64,000 bases of DNA from Roseibium sp. Sym1 (GTDB lineage Bacteria; Pseudomonadota; Alphaproteobacteria; Rhizobiales; Stappiaceae): positions 124,001 to 188,000 of the forward strand of contig NZ_CP114786.1 in the NCBI RefSeq assembly GCF_027359675.1, written 5' to 3'. Shown here piece by piece: positions 54,271-62,859 of the stretch. The position numbers and the translations under genes are program-made. The notes under the pieces were generated by a model. The model had not been told where the DNA came from. It searched no databases and was given only the letters and a program-made list of their open reading frames with translations. The stretch's first letter is position 1, and each line of letters begins with the position of its first letter.

Positions 54271-54510
54271 TCAGGACGCCGTTTCCGGATCGAGAAGGCG
54301 GTGCATGTGTACGATGAAATAGCGCATGTGCGCGTTGTCGACCGTTGCCTGGGCCTTTGCTTTCCAGGCAGTGTACGCCTCGGCGTAGTTCGGATAGATG
54401 CCGACAATGTCCAGAGCGTCCAGATCGCGGAATGTCAGCCCGTCCGGCGATTCCAGTTCACCGCCAAAGACAAGGTGCAAAAGCTGTTTCGGGGTTTCGG
54501 TCTCGCTCAT
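54271..54510 (-). CDS. DUF4170 protein
   Basis: A 79-residue protein with the pattern LLHLVFGGELESPDGL, LDIVGIYPNYAEAYTAWKAKA and MRYFIVHMHRLL. The family is restricted to alphaproteobacteria and is regularly found beside the DUF374/waaA genes; no function is known. GAGGAAA precedes the ATG at 54510. It may modulate the lipid A enzymes encoded next to it, but that rests on position alone. Confidence 0.88.
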   Translation of the reverse strand: MSETETPKQLLHLVFGGELESPDGLTFRDLDALDIVGIYPNYAEAYTAWKAKAQATVDNAHMRYFIVHMHRLLDPETAS

Positions 54511-54647
54511 GAGTTTCCTCGCTTCTCGTCGCTGCAATCCGGACCGGGGGACATCCGGCCGGTTTCGCCGCAACATCCAGAATCAGGTCATATCCTATTT
54601 GCCGGGGCAACCGGTATGCGCCCTTCGCACACGGGTTGCTCCAGGGG

Positions 54648-55466
54648 TCAGCCGATAATGCCGCCAAGCGCGTCTCGCACGGGCCCGATCAAGCCACCCG
54701 GCGCCGCGACCAAGGCGGGATGTCCGGTCCTGGCACGATTGTATGTCAGGAGCTGGCCGGAAAGATCGGTCAGTTTCCCGCCTGCTTCCTGCACCAAAAG
54801 ATCAGCTGCCGCAAGATCCCAATCGCTGGGTCCGCCCCGCGCCGCACCGACATCCACCCGGCCGGCGGCAACCGTGACCAGCCTGTAGGCCAGGGATCTC
54901 AGGATATCGGTGGCGACAAATCCGCATGCCAGGACATCGGTGTTGGCAACGACAGAATGCGGACCGGTCAGTGTCGCGCCGGCTATGCGCCGTTGACCCG
55001 ACACGCTGATGGAGGTCCCGTTCAGGAATGCCCCGCCGCCGGAGCGCGCCAGGAACATCTCGTCGCGCACGGGACAGAAAACCGCACCAGCGACCGGCCG
55101 TCCGGTGGCAACAACCGCAACGGACACAGTCCATTCGTCTCCCCCGGCCAGAAAGGCTCTCGTGCCGTCGATGGGATCCACGATGAAGACATGGTCATGC
55201 GCGAGACGCGACCGGTCGTCCGCCGTTTCCTCCGACAGCCAGCCGTAATCCGGCCTGGCGACACGCAGGGTCTCGGCCAGCATCTTGTCGACCGCAAGGT
55301 CCGCTTCCGAAACGGGCGACACACCCGCCTTGCCCTTGAACCAGGTTTCCGGGTTTCTCCCGAAATAGGTCATGGCCAGATCGCCGGCCTGGCGTGCGGC
55401 GCCTTCCAGCAGATGCAGGTCGTCCTTGTACGCGGCCGCCGCCATGCCCGTGTCAGCTTCCGGCAA
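54648..55466 (-). CDS. Inositol-monophosphatase-family enzyme, CysQ-like
   Basis: A 272-residue magnesium-dependent phosphatase. The metal site shows WLSEETADD, DPIDGTRAFLAG and SDWDLAAADLLV. It is most like CysQ, the 3'(2'),5'-bisphosphate nucleotidase that removes PAP from sulfur assimilation, though inositol or other sugar phosphates cannot be excluded. The start overlaps the pmbA stop by 14 bp, so both are translated together. A 137-bp gap then separates it from DUF4170. Confidence 0.9.
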   Translation of the reverse strand: MPEADTGMAAAAYKDDLHLLEGAARQAGDLAMTYFGRNPETWFKGKAGVSPVSEADLAVDKMLAETLRVARPDYGWLSEETADDRSRLAHDHVFIVDPIDGTRAFLAGGDEWTVSVAVVATGRPVAGAVFCPVRDEMFLARSGGGAFLNGTSISVSGQRRIAGATLTGPHSVVANTDVLACGFVATDILRSLAYRLVTVAAGRVDVGAARGGPSDWDLAAADLLVQEAGGKLTDLSGQLLTYNRARTGHPALVAAPGGLIGPVRDALGGIIG

Positions 55467-56808
55467 GAGCCATCCCTTCGATCATCACGGACGGGGTTGC
55501 GGCCGAGTACCGGTTGTCGAGGTCGTTGCCCGGCACCAGACGCTTGAACATGTCCGTCAGGTTGCCCGCTATGGTGATTTCGCTGACCGGTTCGATGATC
55601 CTGCCGTTTTCAAACCAGAAGCCCGAAGCGCCTCTGGAATAGTCTCCGGTGAGCCCGTTGACGCCATGCCCGATCAGGTCCGTCACCAGCAGGCCCTCAC
55701 CCGCGTCCGCCATCAGTTCCTCCAGCGACTTCTCACCGGGCATGAGCGTGATGTTGGTGGCACCCGGTGCCGTCCCGCTGCCGCTGCGGTGGGCGCGTCC
55801 GTTGGGAGTGAGGCCGAGTTCGCGCGCGGAAGCGCCGTCCAGGAACCAGTCCTTCAGAACACCGTCCTCGATCACGTTGAGAACCTCCGCGCGGGTGCCC
55901 TCGCCGTCGAACGGACGAGTCGCCGCCCCGCGGCGCTTGAACGGGTCGTCGACCACCTGAATGCCGGGTGCGAACACGGCTTCGTTCATCCGGTCCTTCA
56001 GGAAACTGGTCTTGCGGGCAATCGACGCCCCGTTGATGGCACCGACCAGGTGACCGAGGATGCTGCGGGCCGCACGCGATTCATAAATGACATTGGCGGT
56101 CCGGGTGGACAGTTTCTGGGGGTTGAGGCGCCTGACGGCCCGTTCTCCGGCGCGGCGGCCGATTTCGGCAGGGGTTTCCAGATCCTCGAAGAAGGTCCGG
56201 CTGTCGAAGTCGTAGTCCCGTTCCATCGCGGTGCCGTCGCCGGCGACGGCCGTCATCGACATTCCGAACCGGGACGACATGTAGGAGCCTTCAAAGCCAT
56301 GGCTCGTCGCCAGGACAACCCCGGCAAGGCGCCAGGAGGCTCCGGCGCCGCCCGACTTGCTGACACCGTCGACGGCCAGGCCTGCCGCTTCCGTGGCCAG
56401 CGCGATCTCCGTCAGTTGCTCCGCCGTCATCTCCGTCGTGTCCAGCAACTCCAGAACGGGAAAGTCCTTCACGAGCAGATCCGGATCGGCGAGGCCGGCA
56501 TAGGGATCTTCCGGCGCCACCTTTGCCATCGCAACGGCGCGCTCGGCCAGGCTGGCCGGGTCATCCAGCCGGTTGGCCGACACGGCCGCGGTGCGCTTGC
56601 CCACGAAAACCCGCAGCGTGACATCGTCGCCCTCCGCGCGCTCCGTCTCCTCGACCTTGCCCTCGCGCACATCGACGCCAAGCGACACGCCGGTCACCGC
56701 AATCGCGTCGCACGCATCGGCCCCGGCCCTGCGGGCGGCCTCGACAAGGCGCGCCGCGCGGGACTGCAATTCACTCTGGTCAATCAGGTCTGACATGTTC
56801 TCGCTCAT
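55453..56808 (-). CDS. pmbA: TldE/PmbA-type peptidase subunit
   Basis: A 451-residue partner of TldD (PmbA/TldE). As usual the zinc HExxxH motif is absent; conserved blocks are LGVDVREGKVEETERAEGD, RDYDFDSR, LIGHGVNGLTGDYSRGASGFWFENG (split) and the C-terminal DNRYSAATPSVMIEGM. Together they process peptides such as microcin precursors and CcdA in E. coli. I chose the ATG at 56808 with GAAGG upstream; 56796 is an alternative. It opens the operon running to lpxK. Confidence 0.94.
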   Translation of the reverse strand: MSENMSDLIDQSELQSRAARLVEAARRAGADACDAIAVTGVSLGVDVREGKVEETERAEGDDVTLRVFVGKRTAAVSANRLDDPASLAERAVAMAKVAPEDPYAGLADPDLLVKDFPVLELLDTTEMTAEQLTEIALATEAAGLAVDGVSKSGGAGASWRLAGVVLATSHGFEGSYMSSRFGMSMTAVAGDGTAMERDYDFDSRTFFEDLETPAEIGRRAGERAVRRLNPQKLSTRTANVIYESRAARSILGHLVGAINGASIARKTSFLKDRMNEAVFAPGIQVVDDPFKRRGAATRPFDGEGTRAEVLNVIEDGVLKDWFLDGASARELGLTPNGRAHRSGSGTAPGATNITLMPGEKSLEELMADAGEGLLVTDLIGHGVNGLTGDYSRGASGFWFENGRIIEPVSEITIAGNLTDMFKRLVPGNDLDNRYSAATPSVMIEGMALAGS

Positions 56809-57239
56809 CCGCCTTCTGGTCCGGCTGTTGTTTACGCTCCGCACGGCCACGCTGCAACCGCCGGAGCGGTTTGCCAACAATCCAGTGCCGCCCGGGGCCG
56901 CCACGCGCTTCGTTTTACGGGCTGCTCGCCGGGAGATGGGGCCAAGCCACCGAAGCGGCAAGAGGTTGCATTGCTGAAAGTGCCAGCCGGATTTCTGCAG
57001 TTGCCACCGGAGCATAGCCTGGCGCGCGAAATCGGAGCGGCACACTTATAAGGTGTGGTCGCATGACCTCCGCCACAGACCTGAACAAGTTGTTACGACA
57101 TTGATTACATTCCAGTAACCCTCTTTAAAATCAGACTTTTTTAACTCTGTATCTTAAGTGGTTCACGACTCTTCTCGGCTAGGTTTGAAGGCATCGAGAG
57201 ACCAAAAAGGTCCGACCAGAAGGTCCGGTGGAGAGTCAT
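56809..57239. other. Divergent promoter region between pmbA and DUF6101 genes
   Basis: A 431-bp gap. Its right half (57050-57180) is A/T-rich with TTGATTACATT and TTTTTTAACTC stretches, as expected of promoters. An imperfect dyad CACACTTATAAGGTGTG is near 57042. I see no gene or RNA here. Confidence 0.45.
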
Positions 57240-57830
57240 TTGAGACGTCAAACAGAAAATCAGGAAACAGCGGCAGCCGGGGCAGGCATTCCTTCAATGC
57301 CCCACCCCGGCTGCCTTCCGGTCCGCTTCGAGCAACGCCTTGAAACCCGGCCCGGGACACCATCATTCCCTTCGGAAATCTTCCTCGACCGTGACCGGGC
57401 GGTGATCAAGCGCCGCGTCGCCGGTGTTCCGGTCACCGTTGTCGTGCCCGCCCAGGGGTTCGACGGCGTCATGGTGCGCATCGTGCCCGGCGCGGTGGCG
57501 GGCGAAATCGTCGCCGCGCTGATCCTGAAGCATCCGGACAACGCGCTGTCGATCACGCTGGCGGAGACTGAGCATTCCGACGACCTGGCCGTGCTGTGGA
57601 GCCGCTGGGCTCAGGTCTTCAACCTGCCGATGCTGGTGTGCGACCTCGGCGGCAAGGTGAAGCCGATCGAGGCCTTCAGCGCCGTGCCGGCAGCACTGCC
57701 GAAACCGCGCCGCAAATTGCGGCTCCTGACCGGCCGCCGTCCGCGTTTCCTCAACCGGCGCGTTCCGGGCCGGGTGTCCCAGGCGCCGTCGGTCCATGCA
57801 AACGAGCGGGAAATCATCGCGCGCTCGTGA
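57240..57830 (+). CDS. DUF6101 family protein
   Basis: A 196-residue protein of unknown function found in Hyphomicrobiales. The core runs from VIKRRVAGVPVTVVVPAQ to LPMLVCDLGGKVKPIEAF and the C terminus is very basic (RRKLRLLTGRRPRFLNRR). There is no signal peptide. A TTG at 57240 has GGAG six bases upstream and is preferred; a GTG at 57228 is in frame but has poor spacing. The basic tail might bind nucleic acid or membrane, which is only a suggestion. A terminator follows. Confidence 0.78.
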   Translation: MRRQTENQETAAAGAGIPSMPHPGCLPVRFEQRLETRPGTPSFPSEIFLDRDRAVIKRRVAGVPVTVVVPAQGFDGVMVRIVPGAVAGEIVAALILKHPDNALSITLAETEHSDDLAVLWSRWAQVFNLPMLVCDLGGKVKPIEAFSAVPAALPKPRRKLRLLTGRRPRFLNRRVPGRVSQAPSVHANEREIIARS

Positions 57831-57858
57831 GCCCGCTGACATCGAACCGCACTATCAG

Positions 57859-57881
57859 GGCTCCGCATCGCGGAGCCTTTT
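57859..57881 (+). terminator. Terminator of the DUF6101 gene
   Basis: GGCTCCGC and GCGGAGCC form a perfect 8-bp stem with a 3-nt loop and run into TTTT. It lies 28 bp after the stop and just before the convergent ubiA stop. Confidence 0.85.
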
Positions 57882-57884
57882 GCG

Positions 57885-58841
57885 TCAGAGCCATCCGATC
57901 AGCGCATCCGCCACGAAGCCGGCGAACAGTATCCAGCCATAGGTGCCGTTGGAACGGAACAGTTTCAGGCACTGGTCGCCGTCGTCAATGTCGAGCACCA
58001 CGATCTGCCAGCCCAGATGCACGACGCCCGCAACGATGCCCAGAAACGCGGCCGGTCCCGCATCGGCAAACGTGGCCGCCAGCATGAACAGAACCGTGGC
58101 ACCGCTATAGAGCAGGATCAGCGCAGGTTTGGTGTAGGCGCCGAAGAGGCGGGCGGTCGACTTTACACCGACAAGCGCATCGTCTTCCTTGTCCTGGTGG
58201 GCATAGATCGTGTCGTAGCCGATGGTCCAGCAGATGCCGCCGAGATAAAGCAGGATGGGTGTCCATCCGAGCGACCCGAACGTCGCGGCCCAGCCCATCA
58301 GCGCGCCCCAGGAAAACGCGAACCCCAGGAAGAGCTGGGGCCAGTTGGTGTAGCGCTTCATGAACGGATAGACGGCCACGGGCAGAAGGGACGCAATGCC
58401 GAGCCCGATCGAGAACGTATTGAACTGCAACAGCACCGCCAGGCCGACAAGCGCCTGCAGGACAAGAAAGATCCTTGCCTGGAGCTTGCTCACCTGCCCG
58501 GCCGGAATCGGACGCGACCTGGTCCGCTCGACTTGGGAATCTATGTCGACATCGACGAGATCATTATAGGTGCAGCCGGCACCGCGCATGGCGACCGCGC
58601 CGACGAAAAACAGCACAAGATGCCAGGGATTCGGCCAGCCGTTTCCGGCCGCGATCGCCGCCAGCGCCGCGGACCACCAGCAGGGCCAAAGCAGCAGCCA
58701 CCAGCCGATCGGGCGTTCCCAGCGTGCCAGCCGCGCATAGGGGCGCAGGGCCGGCGGCAGTCGCGTGTCCACCCAGTGCCGCTTGACGGCATCGGCAACG
58801 GGCCCGGTATCCTTGGTGGTAAACATTTCTCTGCTGCCCAT
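57885..58841 (-). CDS. ubiA: 4-hydroxybenzoate polyprenyltransferase
   Basis: A 318-residue membrane enzyme of ubiquinone synthesis that attaches the polyprenyl tail to 4-hydroxybenzoate. The two Asp-rich motifs are YNDLVDVDIDSQVERT and YDTIYAHQDKEDD, and about eight membrane segments are visible. The first ATG (58841) is taken; a second in-frame ATG lies 15 bases downstream. The gene stands alone between a terminator and a divergent unknown gene. Confidence 0.95.
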   Translation of the reverse strand: MGSREMFTTKDTGPVADAVKRHWVDTRLPPALRPYARLARWERPIGWWLLLWPCWWSAALAAIAAGNGWPNPWHLVLFFVGAVAMRGAGCTYNDLVDVDIDSQVERTRSRPIPAGQVSKLQARIFLVLQALVGLAVLLQFNTFSIGLGIASLLPVAVYPFMKRYTNWPQLFLGFAFSWGALMGWAATFGSLGWTPILLYLGGICWTIGYDTIYAHQDKEDDALVGVKSTARLFGAYTKPALILLYSGATVLFMLAATFADAGPAAFLGIVAGVVHLGWQIVVLDIDDGDQCLKLFRSNGTYGWILFAGFVADALIGWL

Positions 58842-59018
58842 CCGCGCTGGCTGAATATTCGGCGTGCGCCCTTCCGGCCCACTGTCCCCGCACTTCTACC
58901 GATATTTGAGATGAATTTCACCCCGCAACAGGTCATAGTGCCGCTGTCGTAGGCACGCTGCCGCAAGAACCGGGCAAAGTACCCGCAGGCCCGGGCTTTC
59001 CGGAAAACGGAGACCGTA

Positions 59019-59792
59019 GTGACAATTTCCACCAGACGCGCACTCATCCTATTTCTTGTGCTGACATTCGGGCTTGTGACCGGCCCGGCGGCGTCTTTCG
59101 CGCAAAAGCCGCCGCCGCCGCCCCGCTCCGGAGACGGCAAACCTCCGCCGCGGCCCGGCGGCGGCAGGGACGTCAACGAAAGCACCCCGGCCTCCTCGGG
59201 CGCCCGGGTGATCATCGGCGAAGTCTGGGTCGACAACTGGTTCAAGCTCTATGTGAATGGCAAGCCGCTTCTGGAGGACAGCGTCTCGTACAGGACCGAA
59301 CGCTCTTTCAACGCCGAAAGGTTCAAGTTCAGAGCCGACCTGCCAATGACACTGGCCTTTGAATTCCGCGATTTCATGGAAAACGAAACCGGGCTTGAAT
59401 ATATCGGAACAAGGCGCCAGCAGATGGGCGACGGCGGAGCCATTGCGCAGTTCAAGGATGCTTCCAGCGGCAAGGTGCTCGCCACGACAGGGAACGACTG
59501 GCGCTGCCTGACGGTGCAGGCGGCTCCCGCCGAGGCGTCCTGCGCGCGCGAGCGCAACCCGGACACGTCAACGGCGGCCTGCGCCGAGACCCGGGCCTCT
59601 GTCCCGGACACGTGGATGACCCCCGGTTTTGACGACCGTGCCTGGCCCCGGGCGAGCGTGCACTCCGCCCGTGCCGTCGGTCCGAAGGATGGCTACGACC
59701 ACATTGACTGGGACCGGTCGGCAGAGCTGATCTGGGGTCCGGACCTGAAGAAGGACAATATTCTTTACTGCCGCTTCACCGTCGTGGAATGA
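59019..59792 (+). CDS. Secreted protein of unknown function with Pro-rich linker
   Basis: A 257-residue protein with a signal peptide (RRALILFLVLTFGLVTG, cleavage near AASFAQ), a Pro/Gly-rich linker (KPPPPPRSGDGKPPPRPGG) and a strand-rich domain with several Cys and Trp: VIIGEVWVDNWFKLYVNGKP, WRCLTVQ, CARERNPDTSTAACAET and ILYCRFTVVE. The layout recalls carbohydrate-binding or galactose-binding-like modules, but I do not recognise the family. It starts with GTG at 59019 after GGAGA. It is divergent from ubiA and 177 bp ahead of purD. Confidence 0.7.
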   Translation: MTISTRRALILFLVLTFGLVTGPAASFAQKPPPPPRSGDGKPPPRPGGGRDVNESTPASSGARVIIGEVWVDNWFKLYVNGKPLLEDSVSYRTERSFNAERFKFRADLPMTLAFEFRDFMENETGLEYIGTRRQQMGDGGAIAQFKDASSGKVLATTGNDWRCLTVQAAPAEASCARERNPDTSTAACAETRASVPDTWMTPGFDDRAWPRASVHSARAVGPKDGYDHIDWDRSAELIWGPDLKKDNILYCRFTVVE

Positions 59793-59969
59793 CGCAGTCC
59801 CTGCACCGGCCGCGTAGCTGCCTGAGCCCTCCGCGCCTGTTGCCAACAGGCAGGACCCGGCCGGGATTTGCAGCGTCGCGGCACCCGTGATAGATCCCGC
59901 CAACGCCGTCCTGCCGCCCGGCAGGCTCTGGCCTTTCCGCGTCAACCTGCTCGAAGAGGCAGCATCTCC

Positions 59970-61247
59970 ATGAAACTCCTCCTGATCGGATCCGGCGGCC
60001 GCGAGCATGCGCTGGCCTGGGCCCTGGCGAAATCTCCCAAGCTGACCAAACTCTATGCCGCGCCGGGCAATGCCGGCATCGCGGAAGTGGCGGAACTCAC
60101 CGATCTGGATGTGACCGACCATCAGGCCGTTACCGGCTTTTGCCGCGACAAGATGATCGACCTGGTCGTGGTCGGACCCGAAGCGCCCCTGGTCGCCGGC
60201 CTTGTCGATGATCTGGACGCCGCCGGAATCAAGGCTTTCGGTCCGACGAAGGAAGCCGCGCAACTGGAAGGCTCCAAGGCCTTCACCAAGGGCGTGTGCG
60301 ACGAAGCGGGCATTCCGACCGCGGCCTACGGCCGTTTCGCCGACGTGGACGCCGCTCTTGCCTATGTGCGAGCGCAAGGCGCGCCGATCGTGGTCAAGGC
60401 CGACGGGCTGGCCGCAGGCAAGGGCGTAGTCGTGGCCATGACGCTGGAGGAGGCCGAAGACGCCGTCAAAGCCTGTTTCGAGGGCACCTTCGGTGCAGCC
60501 GGCGCCGAAGTCGTCATCGAGGAATTCCTGGAAGGCGAGGAAGCGAGCTTCTTTGTGCTCTCTGACGGCAAGAACGCCCTCGCCCTGGCAACAGCGCAGG
60601 ACCACAAGCGCGCCTATGACGGCGATGAAGGCCCGAACACCGGCGGCATGGGCGCCTATTCCCCCGCCCCCGTGATGACCGACGCCGTGGTGGCCGATGT
60701 CATGCGACGGATCATCGAACCGACGATTGCAACGCTGGCAAGGCGGGGCACCCCGTTCAAGGGTGTGCTTTACGCCGGCCTGATGATCGGCAAGGACGGT
60801 CCGAAGCTGATCGAATACAACACGCGTTTCGGCGACCCGGAGTGCCAGGTGCTGATGATGCGCCTCGACAGCGACCTCCTCGACCTCATCCTGGCAAGCG
60901 TCGAGGGAACGCTCGATGCGGCGGAAGCGCGCTGGAAGGATGACGCCGCGCTGACCGTGGTCATGGCCGCCAAGGGCTATCCCGGGGCCTATGAAAAGGG
61001 CACCGAAATCCGGGGGCTGAAACCTGTCGGGTCCGATGGACCGGCGGTGTTTCACGCCGGCACCAAACGGGACGGTGCCCGGGTCCTGGCCAATGGCGGC
61101 CGTGTTCTCAACGTGACCGCGCTCGGCGAAACCGTGCGCGCGGCGCAGGAAAGCGCCTATCGCGTCGTTGAGACCATCGACTGGCCGGAAGGGTTCTGCC
61201 GCAGCGATATCGGCTGGCGCGCCATCGCACGCGAGGACAAAAACTAG
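59970..61247 (+). CDS. purD: Phosphoribosylamine--glycine ligase
   Basis: A 425-residue ATP-grasp enzyme making GAR, the second step of purine synthesis, and using glycine. It opens [19 protein letters not shown]; the ATP-grasp loop is [16 protein letters not shown] and the metal site [21 protein letters not shown] lies upstream of the ATG at 59970; the frame is open further upstream without support. Its stop codon touches the left end of a 296-bp inverted-repeat element. Confidence 0.97.
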   Translation: MKLLLIGSGGREHALAWALAKSPKLTKLYAAPGNAGIAEVAELTDLDVTDHQAVTGFCRDKMIDLVVVGPEAPLVAGLVDDLDAAGIKAFGPTKEAAQLEGSKAFTKGVCDEAGIPTAAYGRFADVDAALAYVRAQGAPIVVKADGLAAGKGVVVAMTLEEAEDAVKACFEGTFGAAGAEVVIEEFLEGEEASFFVLSDGKNALALATAQDHKRAYDGDEGPNTGGMGAYSPAPVMTDAVVADVMRRIIEPTIATLARRGTPFKGVLYAGLMIGKDGPKLIEYNTRFGDPECQVLMMRLDSDLLDLILASVEGTLDAAEARWKDDAALTVVMAAKGYPGAYEKGTEIRGLKPVGSDGPAVFHAGTKRDGARVLANGGRVLNVTALGETVRAAQESAYRVVETIDWPEGFCRSDIGWRAIAREDKN

Positions 61248-61542
61248 AGCGCTTTCCGATCAATTAGGGTCATTTGACCGAGACGGTTTGGCTCGACGGC
61301 GAGGCGGGCCAGCCGCGGTGGTGTTGCCCACCATAAGGGTGGGCCAACGACGCCGGCGTGCCAAACCGTCCGGCCCATTCTCATTTGTTTTCATGGGCAT
61401 CGGTCCTGTGGCGGGTGAGACGATCCGGCCCATCGGCAGCGTTGCGCCGCTCGCACGATGCACCACATCGCGCTTCGCAACACGCCTTGCCGAGTGAACC
61501 GGATAGTCTCATCAAATGATCCGAATTGATCGGAAAACGCTC
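61247..61542. mobile_element. MITE-like element with terminal inverted repeats, abutting purD
   Basis: The ends GAGCGCTTTCCGATCAATT (61247-61265) and AATTGATCGGAAAACGCTC (61524-61542) are inverse with one mismatch, and the likeness continues inward through TCATTTGA to GAGAC. Inner arms GACGGTTTGGC and GCCAAACCGTC near 61278 and 61363, and the hairpin GCCCACC-ATAA-GGGTGGGC, add nested structure. No transposase is encoded. The last base of the purD stop is the first base of the element. Bases 61543-61626 hold nothing else I can name. Confidence 0.72.
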
Positions 61543-61626
61543 CAGGAGACGCGCCACAAATTCAGGACTTGGCATTTGTTTCCCATCGCAAGTAATCTTT
61601 GACCGGCGCAGCCTGGGGAGACTGAC

Positions 61627-62532
61627 TTGCACAGAACCTTGCCGAACCTGTTTCCGGGGTTCGACAGTATGACGGTCGAAGCCAATGGAGAGCGGCTTTT
61701 CTGCCGGGTGGGCGGGTCAGGACCGCCGCTTCTGCTGTTGCACGGCTACCCGCAGTCCCATGTGTGCTGGCACAAGATTGCCCTGCGGCTCGCCGAACAT
61801 TTTACCGTGGTTGCCACCGATCTTCCCGGCTATGGCAGATCGTCCGTGCCGCCGCTTTCGGCGGATCATGCGGCCTATTCCAAGCGGTCAATGGCGGCGC
61901 TCTTCGTGGAGCTCATGCATGTTCTAGGACATGAGCGCTTTTTCCTTGCCGGACATGATCGCGGCGGACGCGTTGCCTACCGGATGGCGCTCGATCATCC
62001 GGATCGGATCCAGCGCATGTCGGTGCTCGATATCCTGCCGACCTGCGACTACTGGGACAGGCTCGACCGGCTCTTTGGCCTGAAAATCTACCATTGGATG
62101 TTTCTGGCCCAGCCCGCGCCCTTTCCGGAAAAACTGATCTCCGCCTCTCCGGTCCGGTTTTTGTTTCACACGCTCAGAAGCTGGACCGCCGAGAAAAGCC
62201 TGAAATGCTTTTCCGAGGAAGCGCTCAAGCACAATCGAGCCTGGTTTTGTGATCCGGACAGGATATCGGCAACCTGCGAAGACTATCGGGCCGGAGCCGG
62301 CCCCGACTACGAGCATGACCGGCAGTCACTCGATTCCGGTCAGAAAATCGAAATTCCCCTCCTCGCCCTCTGGGGCGACAAGGGCATTGCGACAAGTGTC
62401 GACTCGCCGCTGGACGTCTGGCGCAACTGGTGCCCGGGCGCCGAGGGTCTGTCCCTGCCTTGCGGCCACTTTCTGCCCGAGGAGGCACCGGACGAGACGT
62501 TCGATGCTCTTCTTGACTTTTTCAGCCGCTGA
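61627..62532 (+). CDS. Haloacetate (fluoroacetate) dehalogenase-like alpha/beta-hydrolase
   Basis: A 301-residue alpha/beta-hydrolase with every catalytic residue I recall for fluoroacetate dehalogenase of Rhodopseudomonas, shifted by one position: nucleophile Asp111 in LAGHDRGGRVAYR, Arg112 and Arg115 for the carboxylate, charge-relay Asp135, halide pocket His156, Trp157 (YHWMFLAQP) and Tyr220, Trp186, and base His281 (CGHFLPEE). This supports C-F or C-Cl cleavage of haloacetates; epoxide hydrolase is the main alternative in this superfamily but would lack the full set. The start is TTG at 61627 after GGGGAGAC; an ATG at 61669 is possible. Confidence 0.85.
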   Translation: MHRTLPNLFPGFDSMTVEANGERLFCRVGGSGPPLLLLHGYPQSHVCWHKIALRLAEHFTVVATDLPGYGRSSVPPLSADHAAYSKRSMAALFVELMHVLGHERFFLAGHDRGGRVAYRMALDHPDRIQRMSVLDILPTCDYWDRLDRLFGLKIYHWMFLAQPAPFPEKLISASPVRFLFHTLRSWTAEKSLKCFSEEALKHNRAWFCDPDRISATCEDYRAGAGPDYEHDRQSLDSGQKIEIPLLALWGDKGIATSVDSPLDVWRNWCPGAEGLSLPCGHFLPEEAPDETFDALLDFFSR

Positions 62533-62859
62533 CAAAGCACTCACAACGCTGCAGCGGAACGATAAACGTTCCCTCGGGAAAGCAACTTTCCGTTGCGTCG
62601 CTTCCGAAATTGCAAACCCTCAAGAATTCTAGTGTTAATAAGCTTTAAGAAAGCCATTCAATACAATTTAACCATTCACCACTATTGAGAAAAATGGCAG
62701 TGATCGTTTGCGTAAACCTACACGGCCCCAGGGCCAAAAATACCAGCGGATAGTTCCTGCCGGAATGGGCGCAGCGGTGGCTGCCCGGGGGAACAGGTGC
62801 AACGCGTGGGAAAGCAACAGTCATGGCGGCGACAAGACTTGCGTGAGGGCAGACCGCGC
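62533..62859. other. Intergenic region before the sensor gene
   Basis: A 327-bp gap with an A/T-rich core (62630-62700) that probably contains the promoter of the downstream sensor gene. GGAAAG and CTTTCC near 62577 make a short hairpin. No gene is seen. Confidence 0.45.
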
